This document shows, in pieces, positions 8,478 through 17,002 of a stretch of DNA of 64,000 nucleotides. The notes under the pieces are model-generated. The model was not told where the DNA came from, ran no database searches, and worked only from the letters and a program-made list of their open reading frames with translations. The translations under genes were made by a program, and so were the position numbers. Location of the stretch: contig CP129489.1 in the NCBI GenBank assembly GCA_030584065.1, positions 1,574,640-1,638,639 on the forward strand. The letters are read 5' to 3'. Origin of the DNA: Flavobacteriales bacterium. GTDB lineage: Bacteria; Bacteroidota; Bacteroidia; Flavobacteriales_F; PHOS-HE28. Every line of letters begins with the position of its first letter. Within the stretch, counting starts at the first letter, position 1.

Positions 8478-11054
8478 TCACTCCTTCACCAAGCGCAGCG
8501 CGTGACCGGAGCCGCTCCCTTGGATGAGCACCGCATAGGCACCGGGTGCCAGGCCGCTCACCGGGAGCTCCAAGCGGTCCGTGTCACCTGAACGGCTCAG
8601 GGAAACCGCCACGCGCCCGGAGGCGTCCACGATGCGCACCTCCTGCCAATCCACCGGCAGGCCGGCCAGCTGCGCCAGGTTCCGGGCCGGGTTGGGATAG
8701 ATCACTGGCGCGGCCGTGGTCCCGAACCGGATGGGCACGGCATCGCTCTCGGTCCACGTGCCGTCGAAATCCGTCTGGCGGAGCTTGTAGTAGGACAGGC
8801 CGTCCCATGGAGCGGGGTCCTTGGCGTGGTAGTCCCGCACCACCTGGCTGTTGCCGGCCCCGGCCACCCGGGTCACCGGTTCATAGGTATGGCCATCGCG
8901 GCTGCGGAGCACGGTGAAGTGCGCGTTGTTGAGCTCAGAGGCCGTGGTCCAGGCCAACTGCACGGCATCCCCTTCCGGCCAGGCGGTGAAGCGCAGCAGC
9001 TCCACGGGCAGCGGGGAGATGATGTTGGTGAGGGTGAAGGGGCCGAAGCCAGTCACGGTATCGGCATCGGCCCAGTAGGCGGCTGCCGTTCCCTCCAGCT
9101 GCTCTTCCCAATAAGGCACGGTGCTGTTCCACCGCTGCGCGCGCATCGACAGCGGATTGTCGAAGGGCGCGGCGGGCAGCTCCGTGGGCGCATAGGTGAA
9201 GGTGAGCTTGGCCATGGGCGACCCGGTGGGGTCGATCTGCCAGAAGCGGTCCACCGTGGCGGGGCTGTTGTCCGGCTGGATGTAGCCCAGGTAGCTGGGC
9301 AGCACCGTGACCAGGGTGGGCGTGGTGGGCAGCGGCTGGTTATCCGGCGGGGTGCCGTAGGTGGCCATGGTGACGCTGCCGGCATCGCCGTTCAGCAGGT
9401 CGAAGGTGAAGGGGATGTAGGCCGCCGAGGTGCCGAAGGGCACCAGGTGCGGACCGGCGGTGGTGCCGATGTCCCATCGCACACGCGAACTGTTGTCGGT
9501 GCGCTCGCTGCGGATGTGGCGCGTGGTGCCGAAGGAGCCCGATGCCGTGGAAATGGCGCCCGCCGCCGGGTTGTACATGGTCAGCTGGTGGCCGTTGAGG
9601 TCGAGGATGGCACCGAAGAAGTTCACCGCGGCCCCCAATTCCAGGTTGCTCAGCACCTGCACCGGGCTGCCCATGGTCACCAGCGGCTGCGCCGTGGTCT
9701 TGTGGATGCGCCAGTTGAAGAATTGCTCGCCCGTGCCGCCGGTGGTGATGGTCTGCGGCACTGTGGAGCCGTTGCCGAAGAGCACCAGGCCGGTGCGCTC
9801 GTTGAATCCCGCAGGTCCGTAGTTGGTCCAGTTCCCCCACACGGTCACCTGGAAATTCGACACCGACACGTCCAGCTCCGGCGAGCCGGTGGTGTTCAGG
9901 ATCTCGAGGTCGCCCTTCACCAGAAGCGTCCCAAGGATCTGCTTCACGCCGCTGCCCTGGATGCGCAGGTTGCCGTACCCGCCGTTCACGTTGCGGATGT
10001 CCTGCGAACCGAGAGCCGGGTAGATGGTTTGGCTGCTATTGACGAACTGAAACTGGTTGTTCGTGGTGGAATAAGCGGGCCAGGCCGTCGGCGTCCCCGT
10101 GATCTCCAAGGTCCCTCCTGCATTCACGATCATCCGATGCCAAGCAGTACCGGAGGGGCCCGCGGAAATCTGCGACACGCGCACCAAGCCGCCGTTGTTG
10201 ATCTCCAATCGGCACACGTATGTCGCCGAAGCATTGTTCGTCGTGGCGTAGTAGATGCCCGGGATGATGAGGGTGCCGTTCACCGTGATGGTGCCGCCCA
10301 ATTGCGCGGCATCGCTACCGGCCAACCCATCCATGGAGACATTGCCCGTACCGACACCCACCAGTGTGACGGTGGATCCGGCGTTGATGGTGACGTTGAA
10401 GTTGCAGGCCGCCCCCGCGCCGTTGTACAGCATGGTGGTGGTCCCCGAGCTGAACCGGAGGTTCACGTTGCGGGCGATGGTGAAATTGGTGGTGGTGAGC
10501 GCCGCCAGCGTGGTGGGATGCGCGGTCAAGGTCTTCCGGATCCGCGCCACATCCACGGTGCCGGTTCCGCTGAGGGTCACATTCGCCCCGTCGATGCTGA
10601 GGCTGATGCCATCCAGGGTGGCGCCGTTGCCGATCTGGCCATCGCAGACGATCTGCCCGGTGTAGCCGGGCGCGGTGCCCAGCACGTGCACATAGGACAG
10701 GTTGGTGCCGCCGGTGTTGTTGTTGTAGAGCCGCCCGCCGGCCTCCACGAAGAGGTTCTGGCAGTAGTACTGGGAGCCGAAGGCGGCCGTTACCGTGGTG
10801 CCCGTGCGGATGTAGACATTGTTGGTGGCTCCGGGAGCCGATGCTGCAGCCGGCGAGGTGGCCCAGCTGCTGCCATCATAGACGCGCCAGGTGGCGGCGG
10901 TATTCCATGCCCCCGAGGCCCATGAGCCGTAATCTCCAGCGCTCTGCGACCAGGCCACCACGGCGGCAAAGACCCCCGCAACCGCCATGGCTGCACGCAG
11001 CAGCCCCGGGCGGAACCTTCGCAGGGGAGGCAAGGCAGGCAAGGAAGGCGTCAC
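8478..11054 (-). CDS. T9SS-exported beta-helix-like surface protein
   Basis: 858 residues from a GTG start at 11054. The frame is open to 11348, but a TACTTTTG -7 element at 11093-11086 puts transcription start inside that extension, so the upstream ATGs are not usable. GTG begins a basic region (LRRFRPG) and a hydrophobic signal segment (MAVAGVFAAVVAWSQ), whose own ATG at 10988 is the alternative. The mature protein opens with a GDYGSWASGAWNTAATW motif and then long Gly/Thr/Asn-rich repeats, the pattern of right-handed beta-helix surface proteins. It ends with a T9SS type A domain (IYPNPARNLAQL, VDASGRVAVSL). No active-site motif is visible. The gene lies upstream of the giant surface protein on the same strand, but both have terminators, so they are probably separate units. 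Confidence 0.8.
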   Translation of the reverse strand: MTPSLPALPPLRRFRPGLLRAAMAVAGVFAAVVAWSQSAGDYGSWASGAWNTAATWRVYDGSSWATSPAAASAPGATNNVYIRTGTTVTAAFGSQYYCQNLFVEAGGRLYNNNTGGTNLSYVHVLGTAPGYTGQIVCDGQIGNGATLDGISLSIDGANVTLSGTGTVDVARIRKTLTAHPTTLAALTTTNFTIARNVNLRFSSGTTTMLYNGAGAACNFNVTINAGSTVTLVGVGTGNVSMDGLAGSDAAQLGGTITVNGTLIIPGIYYATTNNASATYVCRLEINNGGLVRVSQISAGPSGTAWHRMIVNAGGTLEITGTPTAWPAYSTTNNQFQFVNSSQTIYPALGSQDIRNVNGGYGNLRIQGSGVKQILGTLLVKGDLEILNTTGSPELDVSVSNFQVTVWGNWTNYGPAGFNERTGLVLFGNGSTVPQTITTGGTGEQFFNWRIHKTTAQPLVTMGSPVQVLSNLELGAAVNFFGAILDLNGHQLTMYNPAAGAISTASGSFGTTRHIRSERTDNSSRVRWDIGTTAGPHLVPFGTSAAYIPFTFDLLNGDAGSVTMATYGTPPDNQPLPTTPTLVTVLPSYLGYIQPDNSPATVDRFWQIDPTGSPMAKLTFTYAPTELPAAPFDNPLSMRAQRWNSTVPYWEEQLEGTAAAYWADADTVTGFGPFTLTNIISPLPVELLRFTAWPEGDAVQLAWTTASELNNAHFTVLRSRDGHTYEPVTRVAGAGNSQVVRDYHAKDPAPWDGLSYYKLRQTDFDGTWTESDAVPIRFGTTAAPVIYPNPARNLAQLAGLPVDWQEVRIVDASGRVAVSLSRSGDTDRLELPVSGLAPGAYAVLIQGSGSGHALRLVKE

Positions 11055-11085
11055 CGGTGGATGGGGCGTTCCCTTGGAACGTATG

Positions 11086-11093
11086 CAAAAGTA
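11086..11093 (-). promoter_or_regulatory. Bacteroidota -7 element (TACTTTTG) of the 858-residue surface protein
   Basis: An exact match to TAnnTTTG on the minus strand, ending 31 bases before the GTG start at 11054. No good TTG is seen at -33. Its place inside the longer open frame decides the choice of start codon. Confidence 0.65.
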
Positions 11094-11439
11094 AACAAAC
11101 CCCTGTGCCATGGGAAGGACGAAAAAGGGACAGGTTTGGAACACAGCCGCCGAGCTGGCCTCCCCCCCTGGCCGCCGAGCCGCCAACCCCGGTGCTGGTT
11201 CCATCCAGCTGGAAAGACGCGCGACCTCGGATGGGATGCCTCGGACCACGGCCACCGCGAGACCACCCCGCCTCCGCCATCCGGTCAGCGACCCGTTCAT
11301 GGCGCAAAGGACCCTCCGGCGGGTGAACCGCCTGTTGCGCCCAGGCAAAGCGCATGTGAAAAGGCCATCCGGCAGGCCGCCGCCCTACCGCCGCTTCAGC
11401 GCAGCGCACAAGGTGCCGGTGGAAGCCACCGGAGGAGAA
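11094..11439. other. Non-coding stretch between divergent genes
   Basis: About 345 bases between the promoter of the 858-residue surface protein and that of oxyR. Short frames here lack a convincing start, signal peptide or family pattern. I see no hairpin with a T tract, no RNA gene and no repeat. Confidence 0.5.
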
Positions 11440-11447
11440 TAGCTTTG
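11440..11447 (+). promoter_or_regulatory. -7 element (TAGCTTTG) of oxyR
   Basis: An exact TAnnTTTG match 37 bases before the oxyR ATG, preceded directly by GGAGGAG. The -33 region has no TTG. Regulation by OxyR itself is typical of the family, but no operator can be pointed to here. Confidence 0.6.
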
Positions 11448-11484
11448 ACCGATCCACGACGACAAGGAATAGAGCAGAGCTATC

Positions 11485-12420
11485 ATGACGCTGCAGCAGC
11501 TCCACTACATCGTTGCCTTGGCCGAGCACCGGCAATTCGTCCGGGCCGCTGAAGCGTGCCACGTGACCCAGCCCACGCTCACCATGCAGGTGCGCAAGCT
11601 GGAGGAGGACCTGGATGTGGAGCTCTTCGACCGCAGGACCCTGCCGGTGCGCCCCACGGAGGCGGGTGAACGGGTGGTGGCGCAGGCCCGGGCGGTGCTC
11701 CGCGAGGCGGAGCAGTTGCGGGCGCTGGTGGCGGAGATGCATACGGGACTGGCGGGCACCTGCCGCATCGGCGTCATCCACACGCTGGCCCCCTACCTCA
11801 TGCCACTGTTCCTGCCGCGCTTCGCCGAGGAGCATCCGGACCTGCGCCTGATCATCGACGAGCGGAAGACCAGCCGCATCCTGAAGGGGCTCCGCCGCGG
11901 CGAGCTGGACCTGGGCATCGTGGTGACGCCGGTGGACGCACCGGACATCGAAGAGGTACCGCTCTTCGTGGAGCGCTTCCTCGCCTACCTCCCCGCCGGG
12001 CACCGCCTCTGGCGCCAGCGCGAGGTGCGGCGCGAGCAGCTGAAGCGCGAGTCCCTCTGGGTGCTCGGCGAAGGGCATTGCTTCCGCGAGCAGACCCTCA
12101 GCCTTTGCGGCAGCCCCAGTTCGGGGACGCATGCGAACCTGCTCTACGAGAGCGGCAGCATCGAGACCCTGAAGCAGCTGGTGCGCAATGGCGAGGCGAT
12201 GACCCTGGTGCCGGAGCTGAGCGTATCGCCCGACGATCCGCACGTGCGGTGCTTCGCCGATCCGGAGCCGGTGCGGCAAGTGAGCCTGGTGGCGCGCAGG
12301 CCCTTCGTCCGCCGGCGCCTCATCGAGGCGCTTGCCGGGGCCATCAAGCGCAGCACCGCACCGGCGCTGGCCGCTTCCTCAGGGGACCGCCGGCGCGTGG
12401 CCGTGGTGCCGATCCATTGA
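11485..12420 (+). CDS. oxyR: OxyR-type LysR family peroxide-sensing regulator
   Basis: 311 residues. An N-terminal winged helix-turn-helix (1-60, with RQFVRAAEACHVTQPTLT) is followed by a LysR substrate/effector domain. The decisive feature is GHCFREQTLSLC, with cysteines at 199 and 208. These are the same positions as the redox-active pair of E. coli OxyR, which forms a disulfide on H2O2 exposure and switches on catalase and peroxiredoxin genes. The first residues (MTLQQLHYIVALAEHRQF) make the start secure. The gene converges on the DUF4293 gene, with 13 bases between stop codons. No target gene is adjacent, so it probably acts elsewhere on the chromosome. Confidence 0.93.
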   Translation: MTLQQLHYIVALAEHRQFVRAAEACHVTQPTLTMQVRKLEEDLDVELFDRRTLPVRPTEAGERVVAQARAVLREAEQLRALVAEMHTGLAGTCRIGVIHTLAPYLMPLFLPRFAEEHPDLRLIIDERKTSRILKGLRRGELDLGIVVTPVDAPDIEEVPLFVERFLAYLPAGHRLWRQREVRREQLKRESLWVLGEGHCFREQTLSLCGSPSSGTHANLLYESGSIETLKQLVRNGEAMTLVPELSVSPDDPHVRCFADPEPVRQVSLVARRPFVRRRLIEALAGAIKRSTAPALAASSGDRRRVAVVPIH

Positions 12421-12433
12421 ACGGGGCCACGCC

Positions 12434-12907
12434 TCACCGCAAGCGGTCGGCGCTGCGCACCAGATGCTCATCCTTGCGGATGGCGCGCTCGGCGAGGACC
12501 GCGAAAACCACCACCCCGATGGGCAGGAAGAAGGAGGCGCCATAGGTGCCGGTGGCCTTCGCGCCCTCACCGAGGTAAGCATCCAGCGAATTCGAGGAGA
12601 TGAACTGCAGCACGCCGGCCAGCAGGGCCACGAGCCATCCGCCGCGCACCACGCGGGCCTGGCGCGGCCTGTTGCCATAGAGGAATACCGCCACCAGCAG
12701 CACCGCCGCCACCACCGTATGCAGTATGGAATACGGGATGGGCAGCGCGGCATCGGCCATGGGCGTCCCATCGGCCATGAATACGCCGGAGGGCCGATAG
12801 ACGACCGCCGCTTCGCCCAAGGCCCATCGGCGCACGGGGAAGAGCCAGGTGAGCCCGCTGAGCAGCGCGGCGATGAACAGGAAGACGGATTGGATGCGCT
12901 GGAGCAT
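12434..12907 (-). CDS. DUF4293 family membrane protein
   Basis: 157 residues from ATG 12907, starting MLQRIQSVFLFIAALLSG, the typical opening of DUF4293 proteins. Four hydrophobic segments are visible (about 6-24, 53-74, 84-103 and 120-139). Function is unknown. In Bacteroidota this family is commonly encoded beside rho, as it is here, divergently. A CATCTTTG sequence (minus strand, 12932-12925) 17 bases upstream is a likely -7 element. The open frame extends upstream to 13102, but that extension crosses the rho promoter region and is not hydrophobic, so I reject it. Confidence 0.85.
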   Translation of the reverse strand: MLQRIQSVFLFIAALLSGLTWLFPVRRWALGEAAVVYRPSGVFMADGTPMADAALPIPYSILHTVVAAVLLVAVFLYGNRPRQARVVRGGWLVALLAGVLQFISSNSLDAYLGEGAKATGTYGASFFLPIGVVVFAVLAERAIRKDEHLVRSADRLR

Positions 12908-12944
12908 GAGGGGTTGCCGGTGCGCAAAGATGGCGGTGGACCGC

Positions 12945-12974
12945 TTGCGGGGATCCCTGTTCACCTTAGGTTTG
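12945..12974 (+). promoter_or_regulatory. rho promoter (TTG / TAGGTTTG)
   Basis: TTG at 12945-12947 and an exact TAnnTTTG match at 12967-12974, separated by 19 bases, the spacing of Bacteroidota vegetative promoters. This is the best two-part promoter in the window. It leaves a leader of about 120 bases before rho. Confidence 0.75.
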
Positions 12975-13058
12975 CGCCGTTCATACCGGCGGGCCCCACC
13001 TCGGTGGCCTACCCAAACCTGACCGCTTACTGACCCTCGGAGGCCCCCACGGGCTCCA

Positions 13059-13077
13059 CGCAGGCGGAATGCCTGCG
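13059..13077 (+). promoter_or_regulatory. Hairpin in the rho leader
   Basis: A perfect 7-bp inverted repeat, CGCAGGC / GCCTGCG, with loop GGAAT, ends 23 bases before the rho ATG. It lies in an unusually long leader for this window and could take part in control of rho expression. No T tract follows, so it is not an intrinsic terminator. Confidence 0.4.
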
Positions 13078-13100
13078 CACCTTCCACCAACCGCACGTTC

Positions 13101-14903
13101 ATGTACGATCATGATGCGCTCAATGGCCTGAAGCTGGCCGAGCTGAAGGACATCGCCAAGAAGCTGAACCTGAAGAAAGCGGACACGCTGAAGAAGCAGG
13201 ACCTCATCGCCCGCATCCTGGAGGCCCAGGGTGCCAAGAAGGACGAAGGCGAAAAGCACATCGGGCCCGCCTTCCGGGGCGACGAGAAGGACCTGATCGC
13301 CCTGGCCGATGCGGACGAGCCGGTGGTGGAGCCCGACCCGGAACCCGTGGCCCCGCCCGTGGATGACGATGACGACGATGACGACGACGAGGAGGAGGAC
13401 GGCGATGAGGAGGAGGAGGAGGAGGACGATGCCGATGAGAAGGAAGAGCCGGCCCCCTCGGAACGGCCCGCTGGCACCATGGCGCCAAGCGCCCCGGGCG
13501 AAGCGCGGCCGGCCCCCGCACCGGGCGAACAGCGGCGCGAGAGCTGGCGGGAGCGCCGAGAGCGCATGCGCCAGGAGCGCGGGCAGGCGGCGCAAGGCGA
13601 GCAGCGGCCGCGCGACGACCGGAACGAGCCGGGCGACCGGCGGCGCGAGCAGAACGACCGTGGCCCACGCGAGGAGCGCCGCGACCAGCCCCGCCAGGAG
13701 CGGCAGCCGGGCGGCGAGCAGCAGCGCCCGGGCGAGGGCGCCCCGCGGCAGGACCGCCCCTTCCAGCCGCAGCGCGAGCAGATCACCTTCGATGCATTCG
13801 TGGAATGCGAGGGCGTGCTGGAGGTGATGCCCGAAGGGTACGGCTTCCTGCGCAGCAGCGACTACAACTACCTGGCGTCGCCCGACGACGTGTATGTGAC
13901 GCAGCAGCAGATCAAGCAGTACGGCCTCAAGCTGGGCGATTCGGTGAGCGGCTTCGTGCGCCCGCCGCGCGAGGGCGACAAGTTCTTCCCGCTGGTGAAG
14001 ATCGACCGCATCAATGGCCGCGACCCCGAATGGGTGCGCGACCGGGTGCCGTTCAAGTTCCTGACGCCGCTGTTCCCCGACGAGAAATTCAACCTCGCGC
14101 CGAAGGGGGCCGACATCAGCATGCGCGTGCTCGACCTCTTCGCGCCCATCGGCAAAGGGCAGCGCGGCCTCATCGTGGCGCAGCCGAAGACCGGAAAGAC
14201 GGTGCTGCTGAAGGATGTGGCCAACGCCATCGCCGCCAACCACCCGGAGGCCTACCTGATCGTGCTGCTCATCGACGAGCGGCCCGAGGAGGTGACCGAC
14301 ATGGCGCGCAGCGTGAAGGCCGAGGTGATCGCCAGCACCTTCGACGAGCCGGCCTCACGGCACGTGCAGGTGGCGGGCATCGTCCTGGAGAAGGCCAAGG
14401 CCCTGGTGGAATGCGGCCACGACGTGGTGATCCTGCTGGACTCCATCACCCGCCTGGCACGCGCGTACAACACCGTGCAGCCCGCCAGCGGCAAGATCCT
14501 CAGCGGCGGCGTGGATGCCAACGCCCTGCAGAAGCCCAAGCGCTTCTTCGGCGCGGCCCGGAAGATCGAGAACGGCGGATCGCTCACCATCCTCGCCACC
14601 GCGCTGGTGGATACCGGCAGCAAGATGGACGAGGTGATCTTCGAGGAGTTCAAGGGCACCGGCAACATGGAGCTCCAGCTCGACCGGAAGATCTCCAACC
14701 GCCGCATCTTCCCCGCCATCGACATCCTCAGCTCGGGCACCCGCCGCGACGACCTGCTGCACGGCAAGGAGGTGCTGCAGCGCACCTGGATCCTGCGCAA
14801 GCACCTGGCCGACATGAACAGCGTGGAGGCCATGGAATTCGTGAAGAAGCACATGGAGGGCACGCGCAGCAACGAGGAGTTCCTGGTGTCGATGAATGGA
14901 TGA
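13101..14903 (+). CDS. rho: Transcription termination factor Rho with large charged insertion
   Basis: 600 residues, against about 420 for E. coli Rho. Residues 1-45 are the N-terminal SAP-like helix bundle ([20 protein letters not shown]). Residues about 85-125 hold an unbroken Asp/Glu tract. Residues about 140-230 are rich in Arg, Gln, Glu, Pro and Gly. Both should be disordered. The RNA-binding OB fold follows (about 233-305, [13 protein letters not shown]), then the RecA-type ATPase with Walker A QPKTGKT at 361-367 and [10 protein letters not shown]. Rho is a hexameric RNA helicase that ends transcription. Bacteroides Rho is known to have a disordered insertion that promotes condensate formation, and this one is of comparable type. 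The start is set by [12 protein letters not shown] and by the promoter upstream. Confidence 0.97.
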   Translation: MYDHDALNGLKLAELKDIAKKLNLKKADTLKKQDLIARILEAQGAKKDEGEKHIGPAFRGDEKDLIALADADEPVVEPDPEPVAPPVDDDDDDDDDEEEDGDEEEEEEDDADEKEEPAPSERPAGTMAPSAPGEARPAPAPGEQRRESWRERRERMRQERGQAAQGEQRPRDDRNEPGDRRREQNDRGPREERRDQPRQERQPGGEQQRPGEGAPRQDRPFQPQREQITFDAFVECEGVLEVMPEGYGFLRSSDYNYLASPDDVYVTQQQIKQYGLKLGDSVSGFVRPPREGDKFFPLVKIDRINGRDPEWVRDRVPFKFLTPLFPDEKFNLAPKGADISMRVLDLFAPIGKGQRGLIVAQPKTGKTVLLKDVANAIAANHPEAYLIVLLIDERPEEVTDMARSVKAEVIASTFDEPASRHVQVAGIVLEKAKALVECGHDVVILLDSITRLARAYNTVQPASGKILSGGVDANALQKPKRFFGAARKIENGGSLTILATALVDTGSKMDEVIFEEFKGTGNMELQLDRKISNRRIFPAIDILSSGTRRDDLLHGKEVLQRTWILRKHLADMNSVEAMEFVKKHMEGTRSNEEFLVSMNG

Positions 14904-14948
14904 GCAGGACTGCAGGTCGATGGTTGAACCGCTTGGCTGAGGGTTGAA

Positions 14949-15425
14949 ATGGTACTCGCGCTACTCACCGCGCTGGCCGTGATCGCCCTGCGGCTCATCC
15001 TGCACACCATCGGAGCGCCGCCCCAGGGCACGGACTTCATGCTCGTGCACTTCCTGGCCATCGTCACCATCGTCTTCTTCATCGACATGCGCCTGCTCCG
15101 GAGGAACCGGGCCGCCGGCTTCCCGGACCTGATGCGCGAGGGCTTCAAGGGCGCCGCCCTGTACGCCCTGCTGCTGATGGCCTACCTCTGGTTCCATTAC
15201 ACCGCCATCGAGGACGATGCCTTCAGCAAGCGGATCGAGGCCATGGTGCTGCAGGCCGTTGAGGAAGGGCAGCCGGAGCGGATCGTGAGGCCGAGGCTGA
15301 CGCGCTTCTTCACGCCGTTCAACTACGCCAGCATCAGCTTCTTCGCCCTCCTGGCCACCGGTGCCTTCAATGCGCTCCTGATCGGCGCCATCCACCACAA
15401 GCTGCTGCGCCGCGCTATGCGGTGA
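14949..15425 (+). CDS. Small membrane protein (DUF4199-like)
   Basis: 158 residues with hydrophobic segments at about 1-18, 30-45, 68-84 and 128-148, and a charged loop ([18 protein letters not shown]) before a Phe/Tyr-rich [13 protein letters not shown] motif. The order of membrane segments, an acidic helix and an aromatic motif resembles DUF4199 proteins of Bacteroidota, but I am not certain. It follows rho by 45 bases on the same strand with no terminator between them, so it may be co-transcribed. Its stop codon overlaps the end of the convergent mpl gene by 11 bases. Confidence 0.65.
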   Translation: MVLALLTALAVIALRLILHTIGAPPQGTDFMLVHFLAIVTIVFFIDMRLLRRNRAAGFPDLMREGFKGAALYALLLMAYLWFHYTAIEDDAFSKRIEAMVLQAVEEGQPERIVRPRLTRFFTPFNYASISFFALLATGAFNALLIGAIHHKLLRRAMR

Positions 15426-16779
15426 AGGCCTCGCTCAGCGCCTGCAGGTCGAGCCCGCCGAAGTTGCCGCTGCTCATCATCAGCAGCACGCTGTCGCCGC
15501 CGATGCCATCGCGCACGGCGCCCATGACGGCGATGGGGTCATTGAGCACCACGAGGTCCTCGCGGGCGAAGGCCCTCTTCACGCGCTCCACCGGGATGGC
15601 CGGAAGGCGCTTCAGCTGCACGGCGTGCGGGTCGTAGAACACGATGGCGCTGTCCGCGGCATCCATGCAGCCGGCGTACTGGTCGATGAAGCCCTCACTG
15701 AGGCTGCTGTAGGTGTGCAGCTCCATGCAGGCCACCAGGCGGCGCTGCGGGAACTGCTCGCGCACAGCCTCGAGCGTCGCCTTCAGCTTGCTGGGCGAAT
15801 GCGCGAAGTCCTTGAATACGGCACGGCCCGGCACCTCGGCCAGCTTCTCCAGGCGCTTGGCGGCGCCGTGGAAGGTGCTGATGGCCGCGTGGAACTCCTT
15901 GTCGCCGATGCCGAGCAGATGGCACACGTGCCGCGCGCCCTCGAGGTTCTGCAGGTTGTGCCTGCCGAAGACCTGCAGGGGCACATCGCCGTGGGCGGTC
16001 TCCAGGATGGTGACGCCATCCACGATGCGGTGGCTCGGAATCCCATACGGAATGCGCTGCGCGCCCACCTGCGGCTCCTCGGCCAGCGCCTTCACCTCGG
16101 CATCCGCAGCGCAGTGCACCAGCTTGCCGCCCGGCTCGATGCAGGCGATGAACCTCCGGAACTGGTCCACGTAGCTCCCGAAGGTCTTGAAGACGTTGAT
16201 GTGGTCCCACGCGATGCCGCTGATGAGCGCGATGTCAGGCCGGTACAGGTGGAACTTGGGCACGGGCTCCAGGGCCGAAGCGAGGTACTCATCGCCCTCG
16301 ATGATCGCCACCTGGCTCGTATCGCTGAGCTTCACCATGCAATCGAAGCCGTCGAGCTGCGCGCCCACGAGGTAGTCGAATTCCACACCGGCCTGACGCA
16401 GCACGTGCACGATCATGCTCGTGATGGTGGTCTTGCCATGGCTCCCGCCGATCACCACGCGGGTCTTGCCCTTGGTGCGCTCGTAGAAGTACGAGGGGTA
16501 GCTGTAGATGGGGATGCCGAGCTCCTGCGCACGCAGCAGTTCCGGATTGTCGATGCGGGCGTGCATGCCGAGGATGACGGCATCGATATCCTTGGTGATG
16601 TCCTCCGGATGCCAGCCGAGCGAATCCGGCAGCAGGCCTAGGCGATCCAGGCGGCTGCGGCTCGGCTCGAAGATCTCGTCATCGCTGCCGGTGACGTCGA
16701 AGCCCTGGCGGTGCAGCGCGATGGCCAGGTTGTGCATGGCGCTGCCGCCGATGGCGATGAAGTGGACGCGCTTGGTCAT
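15415..16779 (-). CDS. mpl: UDP-N-acetylmuramate:L-Ala-gamma-D-Glu-meso-DAP ligase (Mpl)
   Basis: 454 residues from ATG 16779 (MTKRVHFIAIGGSAMHNLA). The family uses ATP to attach recycled murein tripeptide to UDP-MurNAc, a shortcut in peptidoglycan recycling. Visible features are the N-terminal Rossmann GGSAMHNLA, where MurC has GIGGxGM; the ATP-binding loop GGSHGKTT at 111-118; and the Mur ligase central domain with EGDEYLASAL. The frame is open upstream to 17025, but that part lacks family similarity and overlaps the neighbouring gene. The related MurC is the main alternative, but EGDEYLASAL and the HSPSKL segment near 340 favour Mpl. Confidence 0.9.
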   Translation of the reverse strand: MTKRVHFIAIGGSAMHNLAIALHRQGFDVTGSDDEIFEPSRSRLDRLGLLPDSLGWHPEDITKDIDAVILGMHARIDNPELLRAQELGIPIYSYPSYFYERTKGKTRVVIGGSHGKTTITSMIVHVLRQAGVEFDYLVGAQLDGFDCMVKLSDTSQVAIIEGDEYLASALEPVPKFHLYRPDIALISGIAWDHINVFKTFGSYVDQFRRFIACIEPGGKLVHCAADAEVKALAEEPQVGAQRIPYGIPSHRIVDGVTILETAHGDVPLQVFGRHNLQNLEGARHVCHLLGIGDKEFHAAISTFHGAAKRLEKLAEVPGRAVFKDFAHSPSKLKATLEAVREQFPQRRLVACMELHTYSSLSEGFIDQYAGCMDAADSAIVFYDPHAVQLKRLPAIPVERVKRAFAREDLVVLNDPIAVMGAVRDGIGGDSVLLMMSSGNFGGLDLQALSEAFTA

Positions 16780-17002
16780 GGGCGCACGCGGACATGGGCG
16801 CATGTGCCCGTATCCGTGCCGCGAAGCTGCGCGCAGAGTTCCTTGCGCCGTCGCGCTGCAACGGATGTTCGTGAACGCCGCGGTGTGGAATCCTCGCGGC
16901 TTCACCTGCAGCACCTGGCCATCCGCCTCCTGGCGATGCGCGTGCCGTGCAATCGGGCGGTCCTGCGAGCATCCTTGGCGCAGGAGACCGATCTTCGCCC
17001 CT

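Noticed and set aside
8826-10925. Open frame of 699 codons antisense to the beta-helix surface protein
   Set aside because: Low-complexity product caused by GC-rich codon use; no start signal or domain.
13300-13460. Simple-sequence DNA (GAT/GAC/GAG triplets) that might be an unstable repeat
   Set aside because: It encodes the acidic tract of Rho with mixed codons (GAT/GAC and GAG), so selection on the protein explains it better than slippage.
16790-16815. Imperfect hairpin in the mpl/MBL intergenic region
   Set aside because: A 4-bp GC core with interrupted flanks; not stronger than expected in GC-rich DNA.
16508-17002. N-terminal extension of the MBL hydrolase
   Set aside because: It runs antisense through mpl and its product does not resemble the family. 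The MBL fold begins at ATG 17003.
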